From: Symsagittifera roscoffensis
Lineage: Eukaryota > Xenacoelomorpha > Acoela > Convolutidae
Direction of reading: 5' to 3'
Assembly: GCF_963678635.1 (NCBI RefSeq)
Contig: NC_087065.1
Span: 77,445,396 to 77,509,395, forward strand
Length of the DNA stretch: 64,000 nt
A model generated the notes under the pieces. That model saw only the letters and a list, made by a program, of their open reading frames with translations, was not told the DNA's origin and ran no database searches. A program made the position numbers and the translations under genes. How positions within the stretch are numbered: position 1 is the first letter of the stretch; each line of letters starts with the position of its first letter. This document shows positions 25,601 through 38,136 of this stretch, in pieces.

Positions 25601-25637
25601 AATCTTCAGAGTTTTTTCTTCATTGAATCAAGATAAT
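22604..25637 (+). repeat. Mixed A and B monomers with two deletions
   Basis: Anchors are 23005 (box CGCATGC), 23561, 24050, 24606 (box mutated to GAATGC), 25164 and 25638. The unit ending at 24050 is 489 bp. GTTAAAACCAAATCTTC near 24005 shows a loss of about 70 bp between two A-rich points, stopping about 42 bp before the box. The unit ending at 25638 is 474 bp. AACACTGAATTAAAC near 25503 shows a loss of about 83 bp with ACT/CT microhomology. The unit 24050-24605 is family B. Confidence 0.85.
22740..22955 (+). other. 71-codon + strand frame in a B monomer
   Basis: This is the longest + strand frame in the window. It contains LLHYKKLME, a lysine run, then AYRHYNILSKPELNKL and ends LIMRLN. The AYRHYN(K/I)LSKPELNKL stretch is shared with the A-monomer frame at 1085-1270. 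Other B copies have the same sequence interrupted by one-base A-run changes or TAG (for example ACGTTAGAAAAACC in another frame). It is either a decayed coding remnant in the monomer or chance in A-rich DNA. No ribosome-entry or promoter context is visible. Confidence 0.15.
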
Positions 25638-27296
25638 GCATGCAATGTCATCACATAACTGATGAAAAAATTCTAGAAGAGTTCAAAAAAACTTTTGCTA
25701 CTGAAAGAACGTTGATTTCAGCTAACATTTTGATTTACCGATCGGAAGAAAAGTTCATCATGAAATCGAGAAAAAGCCTCTGAGATCATCACAGTAAAAG
25801 ATGACAAACGAATTCAAACTTTTGACCAGTTTAAAAACAGACACTGAAGCTAACTAACCCTACAAAGAAACAGATGAAAAACAAAACGATTTCAAATCAG
25901 CTTCATTGAAAACGTCTTTGCTACTGACCGATGTTTGATATAAAAGCTCGAAAGGTTCATTTTTTGCATTACAAAACACTCATGGAAAAAAAAAGAAGAA
26001 ATGAATGACGTATAAAAAACCCATGCTTATCGGCACTACAACATACTTTCCAAGCCTGAATTAAACAAGCTGATAAAAATGCAGCATTTCATAACATTTT
26101 AGAATTTTCAAACAAGATTTTTAATCATGAGACTCAATTGATAGCAAACCAAATCATCAGACTGATTTTCCTTCCTTGAATAAAGATAATGCATGCAATG
26201 TCATCACATTATCGATGAAAAAATTCTAGAAGCGTTCAAAAAAACTTTTGCTACAAAAAGAACTTTGATTTCAGCTAACATTTTGATTTACCGATCGGAA
26301 GATAAGTTCATCATGAAATCGAGAAAAGGCCTCTGAGATCATCGCACAAAAAGATGACAAACGAATTCAAACATTTGATCAGTTTAAAAACAGACACTGA
26401 AGCTAACTAACCCTACAAAGAAACAGATGAAAAACAAAACGATTTCAAATCAGCTTCATTGAAAACGTCTTTGCTACTGACCGATGTTTGATATAAAAGC
26501 TCAAAAGGTTCATTTTTTGCATTACAAAACACTCATGGAAAAAAAAAGAAGAAATGAATGACGTATAAAAAACCCATGCTTATCGGCACTACAACATACT
26601 TTCCAAGCCTGAATTAAACAAGCTGATAAAAATGCAGCATTTCATAACATTTTAGAATTTTCAAACAAGATTTTTAATCATGAGACTCAATTGATAGCAA
26701 ACCAAATCATCAGACTGATTTTCCTTCCTTGAATAAAGATAATGCATGCAATGTCATCACATTACTGATGAAAAAATTCTAGAAGCGTTCAAAAAAACTT
26801 TTGCTACAAAAAGAACTTTGATTTCAGCTAACATTTTGATTTACCGATCGGAAGATAAGTTCATCATGAAATCGAGAAAAAGCCTCTGAGATCATCGCAC
26901 AAAAAGATGACAAATGAATTCAAACATTTGATCAGTTTAAAAACAGACACTGAAGCTAACTATTCCTACAAAGAAACAGATGAAAAACAAAACGATATCA
27001 AATCAGCTTCATTGAAAACGTCTTTGCTACTGACCGATGTTTGATATAAAAGCTCGAAAGGTTCATTTTTTGCATTACAAAACACTCATGGAAAAAAAAG
27101 AAGAAATGAATGACGTATAAAAAACCCATGCTTATCGGCACTACAACAAACGTTCCAAGCCTGAATTAAACAAGCTGTTAAAAAAGGCAGAATTTTATAA
27201 CAATTCAGAACTTTGAAAAAACAGTTACATTGATGAGACTCAGTTGAAAGCAAACCAAATCTTCAGACTGTTTTTTCTTCATTGAATCAAGATAAT
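25638..27296 (+). repeat. Three 553 bp monomers, two of them A/B hybrids
   Basis: Anchors 25638, 26191, 26744 and 27297 are exactly 553 bp apart. All three units share GGTTCATTTTTTGC, GGAAAAAAAA and AGAAATGAATGACG. In the first two, the sequence switches from A type to B type at the segment ACTACAACA (near 26035 and 26595), continuing with TACTTTCC, GATAAAAATGCAGC and the B-type end. The third continues as A type. This is direct evidence of recombination or conversion inside the monomer. Confidence 0.85.
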
Positions 27297-30200
27297 GCAT
27301 GCAATGTCATCACATAACTGATGAAAAATTTCTAGAAGAGTTCAAAATTTTTTTTGCTACTGAAAGACCGTTGTTTTCAGCGAACATTTTGATTCACCGA
27401 TCAGAAGAAAAGTTCATCATGAATTCGAGAAAAAGCCTCTGAGATCATCACACTAAAAGATGACAAACGAATTCAAACTTTTGACCAGTTTAAAAAAAGA
27501 CACTGAAGCTAACTAACCCTGACAAAGAAACAGATGAAAAACAAAACGATTTTAAATCAGCTTCATTGAAAACGTCTTTGCTACTGACCGATGTTTGATA
27601 TAGAAGCTCAAAAGGTTCATCTTTTGCATCACAAAACACTCATGGAAATCAAAAAGAGAAGAAATGAAATGACGTATAAAAAACCCATACTTATCGGCAC
27701 TACAACAAACTTTCCCAGCCTGAATTAAACAAGCCGCTAAAAAAGGCAGAATTTTATAACAATTCAGAATTTTGAAAAAATAGTTACACTAATGAGACTC
27801 AGTTGAAAGCAAACCAAATCTTCAGACTGTTTTTTCTTCATTGAATCAAGATAATGCATGCAATGTCATCACATAACTGATGAAAAATTTCTAGAAGAGT
27901 TCAAAAAAAACTTTTGCTACTGAAAGACCGTTGATTTCAGCGAACATTTTGATTCACCGATCAGAAGAAAAGTTCATCATGAATTCGAGAAAAAGCCTCT
28001 GAGATCATCACACTAAAAGATGACAAACGAATTCAAACTTTTGACCAGTCTAAAAACAGACACTGAAGCTAACTAACCCTACAAAGAAACAGATGAAAAA
28101 CAAAACGATTTTAAATCAGCTTCATTGAAAACGTCTTTGCTACTGACCGATGTTTCATATAGAAGCTCGAAAGGTTCATCTTTTGCATTACAAAACACTC
28201 ATGGAAATCAAAAAAAGAAGAAATGAAATGACGTATAAAAAACCCATGCTTATCGGCACTACAACAAACTTTCCAAGCCTGAATTAAACAAGCTGTTAAA
28301 AAAAGCAGAATTTTATAACAATTCAGAATTTTGAAAAAATAGTTACACTGATGAGACTCGTTTGAAAGCAAACCAAATCTTCAGACTGTTTTTTCTTCAA
28401 TGAATCAAGATAATGCATGCAATGTCATCACATAACTGATGAAAAATTTCTAGAAGAGTTCAAAAAAACGTTTGCTACTGAAAGACCGTTGATTTCAGCG
28501 AACATTTTGATTCACCGATCATAAGTAAAGTTCATCATGAATTCGAGAAAAAGCCTCCGAGATCATCACACTAAAAGATGACAAACGAATTCGAACTTTT
28601 GACCAGTTTAAAAACAGACACTGAAGCTAACTAACCCTGACAAAGAAACAGATGAAAAACAAAACGATTTTAAATCAGCTTCATTGAAAACGTCTTTGCT
28701 ACTGACCGATGTTTCATATAGAAGCTCGAAAGGTTCATCTTTTGCATTACAAAACACTCATGGAAATCAAAAAAAGAAGAAATGAAATGACGTATAAAAA
28801 ACCCATGCTTATCGGCACTACAACAAACTTTCCAAGCCTGAATTGAACAAGCTGTTAAAAAAGGCAGAATTTTATAACAATTCAGAATTTTGAAAAAATA
28901 GTTTCACTGATGAGACTCGTTTGAAAGCAAACCAAATCTTCAGACTGTTTTTTCTTCAATGAATCAAGATAATGCATGCAATGTCATCACATTACTGATG
29001 AAAAATTTCTAAAGAGTTCAAAAAAACTTTTGCTACTGAAAGACCGTTGATTTCAGCGAACATTTTGATTCACCGATCAGAAGTAAAGTTCGTCATGAAT
29101 TCGAGAAAAAGCCTCCGAGATCATCACACTAAAAGATGACAAACGATTTCGAACTTTTGACCAGTTTAAAAACAGACACTGAAGCTAACTAACCCTGACA
29201 AAGAAACAGATGAAAAACAAAACGATTTTAAATCAGATTTATTGAAAAAGTCTTTGCTACTGACCGATGTTTGATATAGAAGCTCGAAAGGTTCATCTTT
29301 TGCGTCACAAAACACCCATGGAAATCAAAAAAAGAAGAAATGAAATGACGTATAAAAAACCCATGCTTATCGGCACAACAAACTTTCCCAGCCTGAATTA
29401 AACAAGCCGTTAAAAAAGGCAGAATTTTATAACAATTCAAAATTTTGAAAAAATAGTTACACTGATGAGACTCAGTTGAAAGCAAACCAAATCTTTAGAC
29501 TGTTTTTTCTTCATTGAATCAAGATAATGCATGCAATGTCATCACATAACTGATGAAAAATTTCTAGAAGAGTTCAAAAAAACTTTTGCTACTGAAAGAC
29601 CGTTGATTTCAGCGAACATTTTGATTCACCGATCAGAAGAAAAGTTCATCATGAATTGGAGAAAAAGCCTCTGAGATCATCACACTAAAAGATGACAAAC
29701 GAATTGAAACTTTTGAACGGTTTAAAAACAGACTCTGAAGCTAACTAACCCTACAAAGAAACAGATGAAAAACAAAGCGACTTTAAATCAGCTTCATTGA
29801 AAACGTCTTTGCTACTGACCGATGTTTGATATAGAAGCTCGAAAGGTTCATCTTTTACATTACCAAACACTCATGGAAATCAAAAAAGAAGAAATGAAAT
29901 GACGTATATAAAACCCATGCTTATCGGCACTACAACAAACTTTCCCAGCCTGAAGTAAACAAGCTGTTAAAAAAGGCAGAATTTTATAACATTTCAGAAA
30001 TTTTAAAAAATAGTTGCGCTCATGAGACTCAGTTGAAAGCAAACCAAATCTTCAGACTGTTTTTTATTCATTGAATCAAGATAATGCATGCAATGTCATC
30101 ACATAATTGATGAAATGTTCCTAGAAAGACTCCAAAAAACTTTTGCTACTGGAAAACTGTTGATTTCAGCGAACAATTTGATTTAACCGAACAGAGAAAA

Positions 30201-30641
30201 AGTATATGATGAATTCGAGAAAAAGCTTCTGAGATCATTACACTAAAAGATGACAATTTATTTCAAACACTTGACAAATTTAATTCAGACGCTGAAGCTA
30301 ACAAACCCTGAAAAGAAACAGATGAAAAACAAAAAGATTTTAAATCAGATTCATTGCAAAAGTCGTTGCTGCTGACTGATGTTTGATAAAGTAGCTCGAA
30401 TGGTTAATCTTTTGCATTACAAAAAACTTATTGAAATCCAAAAAGAAGAAAGGAAAAGACGTTAGAAAAACCTATGCTTATCGGCACTACAACATACTTT
30501 CCAAGCCTGAATTAAACAAGCTGATAAAAATACAGCATTTCATAACATTTTAGATTTTTCAAACAAGATTTTTAATCATGAGACTCAATTGAAAGCAAAC
30601 CAAATCATCAGACTGATTTTCTTTCCTTGAATAAAGATAAT
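27297..30641 (+). repeat. Family A monomers ending in a B unit
   Basis: Anchors are 27297, 27856, 28415, 28974, 29529, 30086 and 30642. Units at 28415 and 28974 are close sisters (GTTTCATATAG, GACTCGTTTG, CTTCAATGAATC). The unit 30086-30641 is family B and is preceded by a transitional A unit with TTGCGCTCATGAG. I see no other feature here. Confidence 0.8.
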
Positions 30642-31194
30642 GCATGCAATGTCATCACATAACTGATGAAAAATTTCTAGAAGATTTCAAAAAAACTTTT
30701 GCTACTGAAAGACCGTTGATTTCAGCGAACATTTTGATTCACCGATCAGAAGAAAAGTTCATCATGAATTCGAGAAAAAGCCTCTGAGATCATCACACTA
30801 AAAGACAAACGAATTCGAACTTTTGACCAGTTAAAAAACAGACACTGAAGCTAACTAACCCTGACAAAGAAATAGATGAAAAACGAAACGATTTGAAATC
30901 AGCTTCATTGAAACCGTCTTTGCTACTGACCGATGTTTGATGTTTGCATTACAAAACCGATGTTTGCATTACAAAACACTCATGGAAATCAAAAAAAAAG
31001 AAATGAAATGACGTATAAAAAACCCATGCTTATCGGCACTACAACAAACTTTCCAAGCCTGAATTAAACAAGCTGTTAAAAAAGGCAGATTTTTATAACA
31101 ATTCAGAATTTTGAAAAAATAGTTACACTGATGAGACTCAGTTGAAAGCAATCCAAATCTTCAGACTGTTTTTTCTTCATTGAATCAAGATAAT

Positions 31195-31474
31195 GCATGC
31201 AATGTCATCACATAAAAGAAGCTCGAAAAGTTCATCTTTTGCATAACAAACCACTCATGAAAATAAAAAAAAAGAAGAATTGAAATGACGTATAAAAAAC
31301 CCATGCTTATCGGCACTACAACTAACTTTCCATGCCTGAATTAAACAAGCTGTTAAAAAAGGCAGAATTTTATAACAATTCAGAATTTTGAAAAAAAAAC
31401 AGTTACACTGATGAGACTCAGTTGAAAGCAAACCAAATCTTCAAACTGTTTTTTCTTCATTCAATCAAAATAAT
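31195..31474 (+). repeat. 280 bp mini-monomer (copy 1)
   Basis: The sequence after the box runs GTCATCACATA and then directly into AAAGAAGCTCG near 31213, skipping about 280 bp. The shared ATA at both ends suggests microhomology joining or template switching. The break lies 16-18 bp after the box, so the box is kept but the TTCTAGAA element and the segment with the linked haplotypes are lost. Confidence 0.85.
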
Positions 31475-32008
31475 GCATGCAATGTCATCACATAACTGAT
31501 GAAAAATTTCTAGAAGATTTCAAAAAAACTTTTGCTACTGAAAGACCGTTGATTTCAGCGAACATTTTGATTCACCGATCAGAAAAAAAGTTCATCATGA
31601 ATTCGAGAAAAAGCCTCTGAGATCATCACACTAAAAGACAAACGAATTCGAACTTTTGACCAGTTAAAAAACAGACACTGAAGCTAACTAACCCTGACAA
31701 AGAAATAGATGAAAAACGAAACGATTTGAAATCAGCTTCATTGAAACCGTCTTTGCTACTGACCGATGTTTGATGTTTGCATTACAAAACACTCATGGAA
31801 ATCAAAAAAAGAAGAAATGAAATGACGTATAAAAAACCCATGCTTATCGGCACTACAACTAACTTTCCATGCCTGAATTAAACAAGCTGTTAAAAAAGGC
31901 AGATTTTTATAACAATTCAGAATTTTGAAAAAATAGTTACACTGATGAGACTCAGTTGAAAGCAATCCAAATCTTCAGACTGTTTTTTCTTCATTGAATC
32001 AAGATAAT

Positions 32009-32284
32009 GCATGCAATGTCATCACATAAAAGAAGCTCGAAAAGTTCATCTTTTGCATAACAAAACACTCATGAAAATAAAAAAAAAGAAGAATTGAAAT
32101 GACGTTAGAAAAACCTATGCTTATCGGCACTACAACATACTTTCCAAGCCTGAATTAAACAAGCTGATAAAAATGCAGCATTTCATAACATTTTAGATTT
32201 TTCAAACAAGATTTTTAATCATGAGACTCAATTGAAAGCAAACCAAATCATCAGACTGATTTTCTTTCCTTGAACAAAGATAAT
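32009..32284 (+). repeat. 276 bp mini-monomer (copy 2)
   Basis: The junction near 32028 is identical to that at 31213. Unlike copy 1, its right part is family B: ACGTTAGAAAAACC switches it near 32100, followed by TACTTTCC, GATAAAAATGC and CTTTCCTTGAACAAAG. The same deletion therefore now exists on two sequence backgrounds, meaning exchange happened after the deletion. Confidence 0.85.
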
Positions 32285-32838
32285 GCATGCAATGTCATCA
32301 CATAACTGATGAAAAATTTCTAGAAGATTTCAAAAAAACTTTTGCTACTGAAAGACCGTTGATTTCAGCGAACATTTTGATTCACCGATCAGAAGAAAAG
32401 TTCATCATGAATTCGAGAAAAAGCCTCTGAGATCATCACACTAAAAGACAAACGAATTCGAACTTTTGACCAGTTAAAAAACAGACACTGAAGCTAACTA
32501 ACCCTGACAAAGAAATAGATGAAAAACGAAACGATTTGAAATCAGCTTCATTGAAACCGTCTTTGCTACTGACCGATGTTTGATGTTTGCATTACAAAAC
32601 CGATGTTTGCATTACAAAACACTCATGGAAATCAAAAAAAGAAGAAATGAAATGACGTATAAAAAACCCATGCTTATCGGCACTACAACAAACTTTCCAA
32701 GCCTGAATTAAACAAGCTGTTAAAAAAGGCAGATTTTTATAACAATTCAGAATTTTGAAAAAATAGTTACACTGATGAGACTCAGTTGAAAGCAATCCAA
32801 ATCTTCAGACTGTTTTTTCTTCATTGAATCAAGATAAT

Positions 32839-33117
32839 GCATGCAATGTCATCACATAAAAGAAGCTCGAAAAGTTCATCTTTTGCATAACAAAACACTC
32901 ATTAAAATAAAAAAAAGAAGAATTGAAATGACGTATAAAAAACCCATGCTTATCGGCACTACAACTAACTTTCCATGCCTGAATTAAACAAGCTGTTAAA
33001 AAAGGCAGAATTTTATAACAATTCAGAATTTTGAAAAAAAAACAGTTACACTGATGAGACTCAGTTGAAAGCAAACCAAATCTTCAAACTGTTTTTTCTT
33101 CATTCAATCAAAACAAT
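32839..33117 (+). repeat. 279 bp mini-monomer (copy 3)
   Basis: This has the same junction near 32858, followed by an A-type right part close to copy 1 (ACAACTAACTTTCCATGCC, AAAAAAACAGTTACAC, CATTCAATCAAAA). Confidence 0.85.
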
Positions 33118-35908
33118 GCATGCAATGGCATCACATAACTGATGAAAAATTTCTAGAAGAGTTCAAAAAAACTTTTGCTACTGAAAGAGCGTTGATTTCA
33201 GCGAACATTTTGATTCACCGATCAGAAGAAAAGTTCATCATGAATTCGAGAAAAAGCCTCTGAGATCATCACACCAAAAGATGACAAAAGAATTCAAACT
33301 TTTGACCAGTTTAAAAACAGACACTGAAGCTAACTAACCCTGACAAAGAAACAGATGAAAAACAAAACGATTTTAAATCAGCTTCATTGAAAACGTCTTT
33401 GCTACTGACCGATGTTTGATATAGAAGCTCGAAAAGTTCATCTTTTGCATTACAAAACTCATGGAAATCAAAAAAAGAAGAAATGAAATGACGTATAAAA
33501 ACCCATGCTTATCGGCACTACAACAAACTTTCCAAGCTTGAACTAAACCAGCTGTTAAAAAAGGCAGAATTTTATAACAATTCAGAATTTTGAAAAAAAT
33601 AGTTACACTGATGAGACTCAGTTGATAGCAAACCAAATCTTCAGACTGTTTTTTCTTCATTGAATCAAGATAATGCATGCAATGTCATCACATGACTGAT
33701 GATAAATTTCTAGAAGAGTTCAAAAAAACTTTTGCTACTGAATGAACGTTGATTTCAGCTAACATTTTGATTTACCGATCGGAAGAAAAAATCATCATGA
33801 AATCCAGAAAAAGCCTCTGAGATCATCACACTAAAAGATGACAAACGAATTCAAACTTTTGACCAGTTTAAAAACAGACACTGAAGCTAACTAACCCTGA
33901 CAAAGAAACAGATGAAAAACAAAACGATTTTAAATCAGCTTCATTGAAAACGTCTTTGCTACTGACCGATGTTTGATATAGAAGCTCGAAAGGTTCATCT
34001 TTTGCATTACAAAACACACATGGAAATCAAAAACAGAAGAAACGAAATGACGTATAAAAACCCATGCTTATCGGCACTACAACAAACTTTCCAAGCCTGA
34101 ATTAAACAAGCTGTTAAAAAAAGGCAGAATTTTATAACAATTCAGAATTTTGAAAAAAAATAGTTACACTGATGAGACTCAGTTGAAAGCAAACCAAATC
34201 TTCAGACTGTTTTTTCTTCATTGAATCAAGATAATGCATGCAATGTCATCACCTAACTGATGAAAAATTTCTAGAAGAGTTCAAAAAAACTTTTGCTACT
34301 GAAAGAACGTTGATTTCAGCTAACATTTTGATTTACCGATCGGAAGAAAAGTTCATCATGAAATCCAGAAAAAGCCTCTGAGATCATCACACTAAAAGAT
34401 GACAAACGAATTCAAACTTTTGACCAGTTTAAAAACAGACACTGAAGCTAACTAACCCTGACAAAGAAACAGATTAAAAACAAAACGATTTTAAATCAGC
34501 TTCATTGAAAACGTCTTTGCTACTGACCGATGTTTGATATAGAAGCTCGAAAAGTTCATCTTTTGCATTACAAAACTCATGGAAATCAAAAAAAGAAGAA
34601 ATGAAATGACGTATAAAAACCCATGCTTATCGGCACTACAACAAACTTTCCAAGCTTGAATTAAACAAGCTGTTAAAAAAGGCAGAGTTTTATAACAATT
34701 CAGAATTTTGAAAAAAATAGTTACACTGATGAGACTCAATTGATAGCAAACCAAATTTTCAGACTGTTTTTTCTTCATTGAATCAAGATAATGCATGCAA
34801 TGTCATCACCTAACTGATGAAAAATTTCTAGAAGAGTTCAAAAAACTTTTGCTACTGAAAGACCGTTGATTTCAGCGAACATTTTGATTCACCGATCAGA
34901 AGAAAAGTTCATCATGAATTCGAGAAAAAGCCTCTGAGATTATCACACTAAAAGATGAGAAACGAATTCAAACTTTTGACCAGTTTAAAAACAGACACTG
35001 AAGCTAACTAACCCTGACAAAGAAACAGATGAAAAACAAAACGACTTTAAATCAGCTTCATTGAAAACGTCTTTGCTACTGACCGATGTTTGATATAGAA
35101 GCTCGAAAAGTTCATCTTTTGCTTTACAAAACACTCATGGAAATCAAAAAAAGAAGAAATGAAATGACGTATAAAAAAACCATGCTTATCGGCACTACAA
35201 CAAACTTTCCCAGCCTGAATTCAACAAGCTGTTAAAAAAGGCAGAATTTTATAACATTTCAGAAATTTAAAAAAATAGTTACGCTCATGAGACTCAGTTG
35301 AAAGCAAACCAAATCATCAGACTGATTTTCCTTCCTTGAATAAAGATAATGCATGCAATGTCATCACACAACTGATGAAAAAGTTCAAGAAGCGTTCAAA
35401 AAAACTTTTGCTACTGAAAGAAGGTTGATTTCAGCTAACATTTTGAGTTACCGATCGGAAGAAAAGTTCATCATGAAATCGAGAATAAGCCTCTGAGATC
35501 ATCACACTAAAAGATGACAAACGAAATCAAACTTTTGACCAGTTTAAAAACAGACACTGAAGCTAACTAACCCTGACAAATATACAGATGAAAAACAAAA
35601 CGATTTTAAATCAGCTTCATTGGAAACGTCTTTTCTACTGACCGATGTTTGATATAGAAGCTCGAAAAGTTCATCTTTTGCTTTACAAAACACTCATGGA
35701 AATCAAAAGAACAAGAAATGAAATGACGTATTAAAACCCATGCTTATCGGCACTACAACAAACTTTCCCAGCCTGAATTCAACAAGCTGTTAAAAAAGGC
35801 AGAATTTTATAACATTTCAGAAATTTAAAAAAATAGTTGCGCTCATGAGACTTAGTTGAAAGCAAACCAAATCTTCAGACTGTTTTTTCTTCATTGAATC
35901 AAGATAAT
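33118..35908 (+). repeat. 5.02 kb segmental duplication, copy 1
   Basis: Monomers at anchors 33118, 33675, 34236, 34793, 35351 and 35909 reappear in order at 38137, 38698, 39257, 39813 and 40371 (offset 5019-5023 bp, nine monomers), with 35909 matching 42045. Shared private variants include TTACAAAACTCATGG (short ACAC loss), CACACATGGAAATC with AACAGAAGAAACG, CACCTAACTGATG, ATGAAATCCAG and GACAAATATACAG (35577 and 40596). Confidence 0.85.
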
Positions 35909-37025
35909 GCATGCAATGTGATCACATAATTGATGAAATGTTTCTAGAAAGACTCCAAAAAACTTTTGCTACTGAAAAACTGTTGATTTCAGCGAACAAT
36001 TTGATCTAACCGATCAGAGAAAAAGTATATGATGAATTCGAGAAAAAGCTTCTGAGATCATTACACTAAAAGATTGCAATTTATTTCAAACACTTGACAA
36101 GTTTGATTCAGACGCTGAAGCTAACTAACCCTGAAAAGAAACAGATGAAAAACAAAAAGATTTTAAATCAGATTCATTGCAAAAGTCGTTGCTGCTGACT
36201 GATGTTTGATAAAGTAGCTCGAATGGTTAATATTTTGCATTGCAAAAAACTTATTGAAATCCAAAAATAAAAAATGAAATGACTTATAAAAAACCCATGC
36301 TTATCGGCACTACAACTAACTTTCCAAGCCTGAATTAAACAAGCTGTTAAAAAAGGCAGAATTTTATAACAATTCAGAATTTTGAAAAAAACAGTTACAC
36401 TGATGAGACTCAGTTGAAAGCAAACCAAATCTTCAAACTGTTTTTTCTTCATTGAATCAAAATAATGCATGCAATGTGATCACATAATTGATGAAATGTT
36501 TCTAGAAAGACTCCAAAAAACTTTTGCTACTGAAAAACTGTTGATTTCAGCGAACAATTTGATCTAACCGATCAGAGAAAAAGTATATGATGAATTCGAG
36601 AAAAAGCTTCTGAGATCATTACACTAAAAGATTGCAATTTATTTCAAACACTTGACAAGTTTGATTCAGACGCTGAAGCTAACTAACCCTGAAAAGAAAC
36701 AGATGAAAAACAAAAAGATTTTAAATCAGATTCATTGCAAAAGTCGTTGCTGCTGACTGATGTTTGATAAAGTAGCTCGAATGGTTAATATTTTGCATTG
36801 CAAAAAACTTATTGAAATCCAAAAATAAAAAATGAAATGACTTATAAAAAACCCATGCTTATCGGCACTACAACTAACTTTCCAAGCCTGAATTAAACAA
36901 GCTGTTAAAAAAGGCAGAATTTTATAACAATTCAGAATTTTGAAAAAAAACAGTTACACTGATGAGACTCAGTTGAAAGCAAACCAAATCTTCAAACTGT
37001 TTTTTCTTCATTGAATCAAAATAAT
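35909..37025 (+). repeat. Two B-to-A hybrid monomers
   Basis: Anchors are 35909, 36467 and 37026. Each unit starts as B (GTGATCACATAATTG, GATTGCAATTTATTTC, GATAAAGTAGCTCGAATGG, TTATTGAAATCC) and switches to A near 36270 and 36830 (AATGAAATGACTTATAAAAAACCC onward). The two units are nearly identical over 559 bp, so the hybrid was duplicated after it formed. This is the reverse direction of the A-to-B hybrids at 25.6-26.7 kb. Confidence 0.85.
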
Positions 37026-38136
37026 GCATGCAATGTCATCACATAACTGATGAAAAATTTCTAGCAGAGTTCAAAAAAACTTTTGCTACTGAAAGAGCGT
37101 TGATTTCAGCGAACATTTTGATTCACCGATCAGAAAAAAAGTTCATCATGAATTCGAGAAAAAGCCTCTGAGATCATCACACCAAAAGATGACAAACGAA
37201 TTCAAACTTTGGACCAGTTTAAAAACAGACACTGAAGCTAACTAACCCTGACAAAGAAACAGATGAAAAACAAAACGATTTTAAATCAGCTTCATTGAAA
37301 ACGTCTTTGCTACTGACCGATGTTTGATATAGAAGCTCGAAAAATTCATCTTTTGCATTACAAAACTCATGGAAAACAAAAAAAGAAGAAATGAAATGAC
37401 GTATAAAAACCCATGCTTATCGGCACTACAACATACTTTCTAAGCTTGAATTAAACAAGCTGTTAAAAAAGGCAGAATTTTTGAACAATTCAGAATTTTG
37501 AAAAAAATAGTTACACTGATGAGACTGTTGAAAACAAACCAAATCTTCAAACTGTTTTTTCTTCATTGAATCAAAATAATGCATGCAATGTTATCACATA
37601 ACTGATGAAAAAAATTATAGAAGAGTTCAAAAAAACTTTTGCTACTGAAAGAGCGTTGATTTCAGCGAACATTTTGATTCACCGATCAGAAGAAAAGTTC
37701 ATCATGAATTCGAGAAAAAGCCTCTGAGATCATCACACCAAGAGATGACAAACGAATTCAAACTTTTGACCAGTTTAAAAATAGACACTGAAGCTAACTA
37801 ACCCTGACAAAGAAACAGATGAAAAACAAAACGATTTTAAATCAGCTTCATTGAAAACGTCTTTGCTACTGACCGATGTTTGATATAGAAGCTCGAAAAA
37901 TTCATCTTTTGCATTACAAAACTCATGGAAAACAAAAAAAGAAGAAATGAAATGACGTATAAAAACCCATGCTTATCGGCACTACAACAAACTTTCTAAG
38001 CTTGAATTAAACAAGCTGTTAAAAAAGGCAGAATTTTTGAACAATTCAGAATTTTGAAAAAAATAGTTACACTGATGAGACTGTTGAAAACAAACCAAAT
38101 CTTCAAACTGTTTTTTCTTCATTGAATCAAAATAAT
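37026..38136 (+). repeat. Duplicated A monomers with TTATAGAAG variant
   Basis: Units ending at 37581 and 38137 (555-556 bp) are almost identical. Both have CATGGAAAACAAAA, TTTTTGAACAATTC, GATGAGACTGTTG (a small loss of CTCA), AATGTTATCAC and AAAAAAATTATAGAAG. In both, the TTCnnGAA element is lost (TTATAGAA). Confidence 0.8.

Larger units (their letters stand above)
30642..33117 (+). repeat. Dimer with mini-monomer, three copies
   Basis: Anchor intervals are 553, 280, 534, 276, 554 and 279 bp, giving three long/mini pairs of about 810-833 bp. The long units carry a local change: TATAGAAGCTCGAAAGG is missing, so GATGTTTGATGTTTGC results. Near 30940 and 32577 a 20 bp piece (CCGATGTTTGCATTACAAAA) is then tandemly duplicated, and near 31765 it is single. 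This shows a small duplication gained or lost between otherwise matching copies. Confidence 0.85.
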
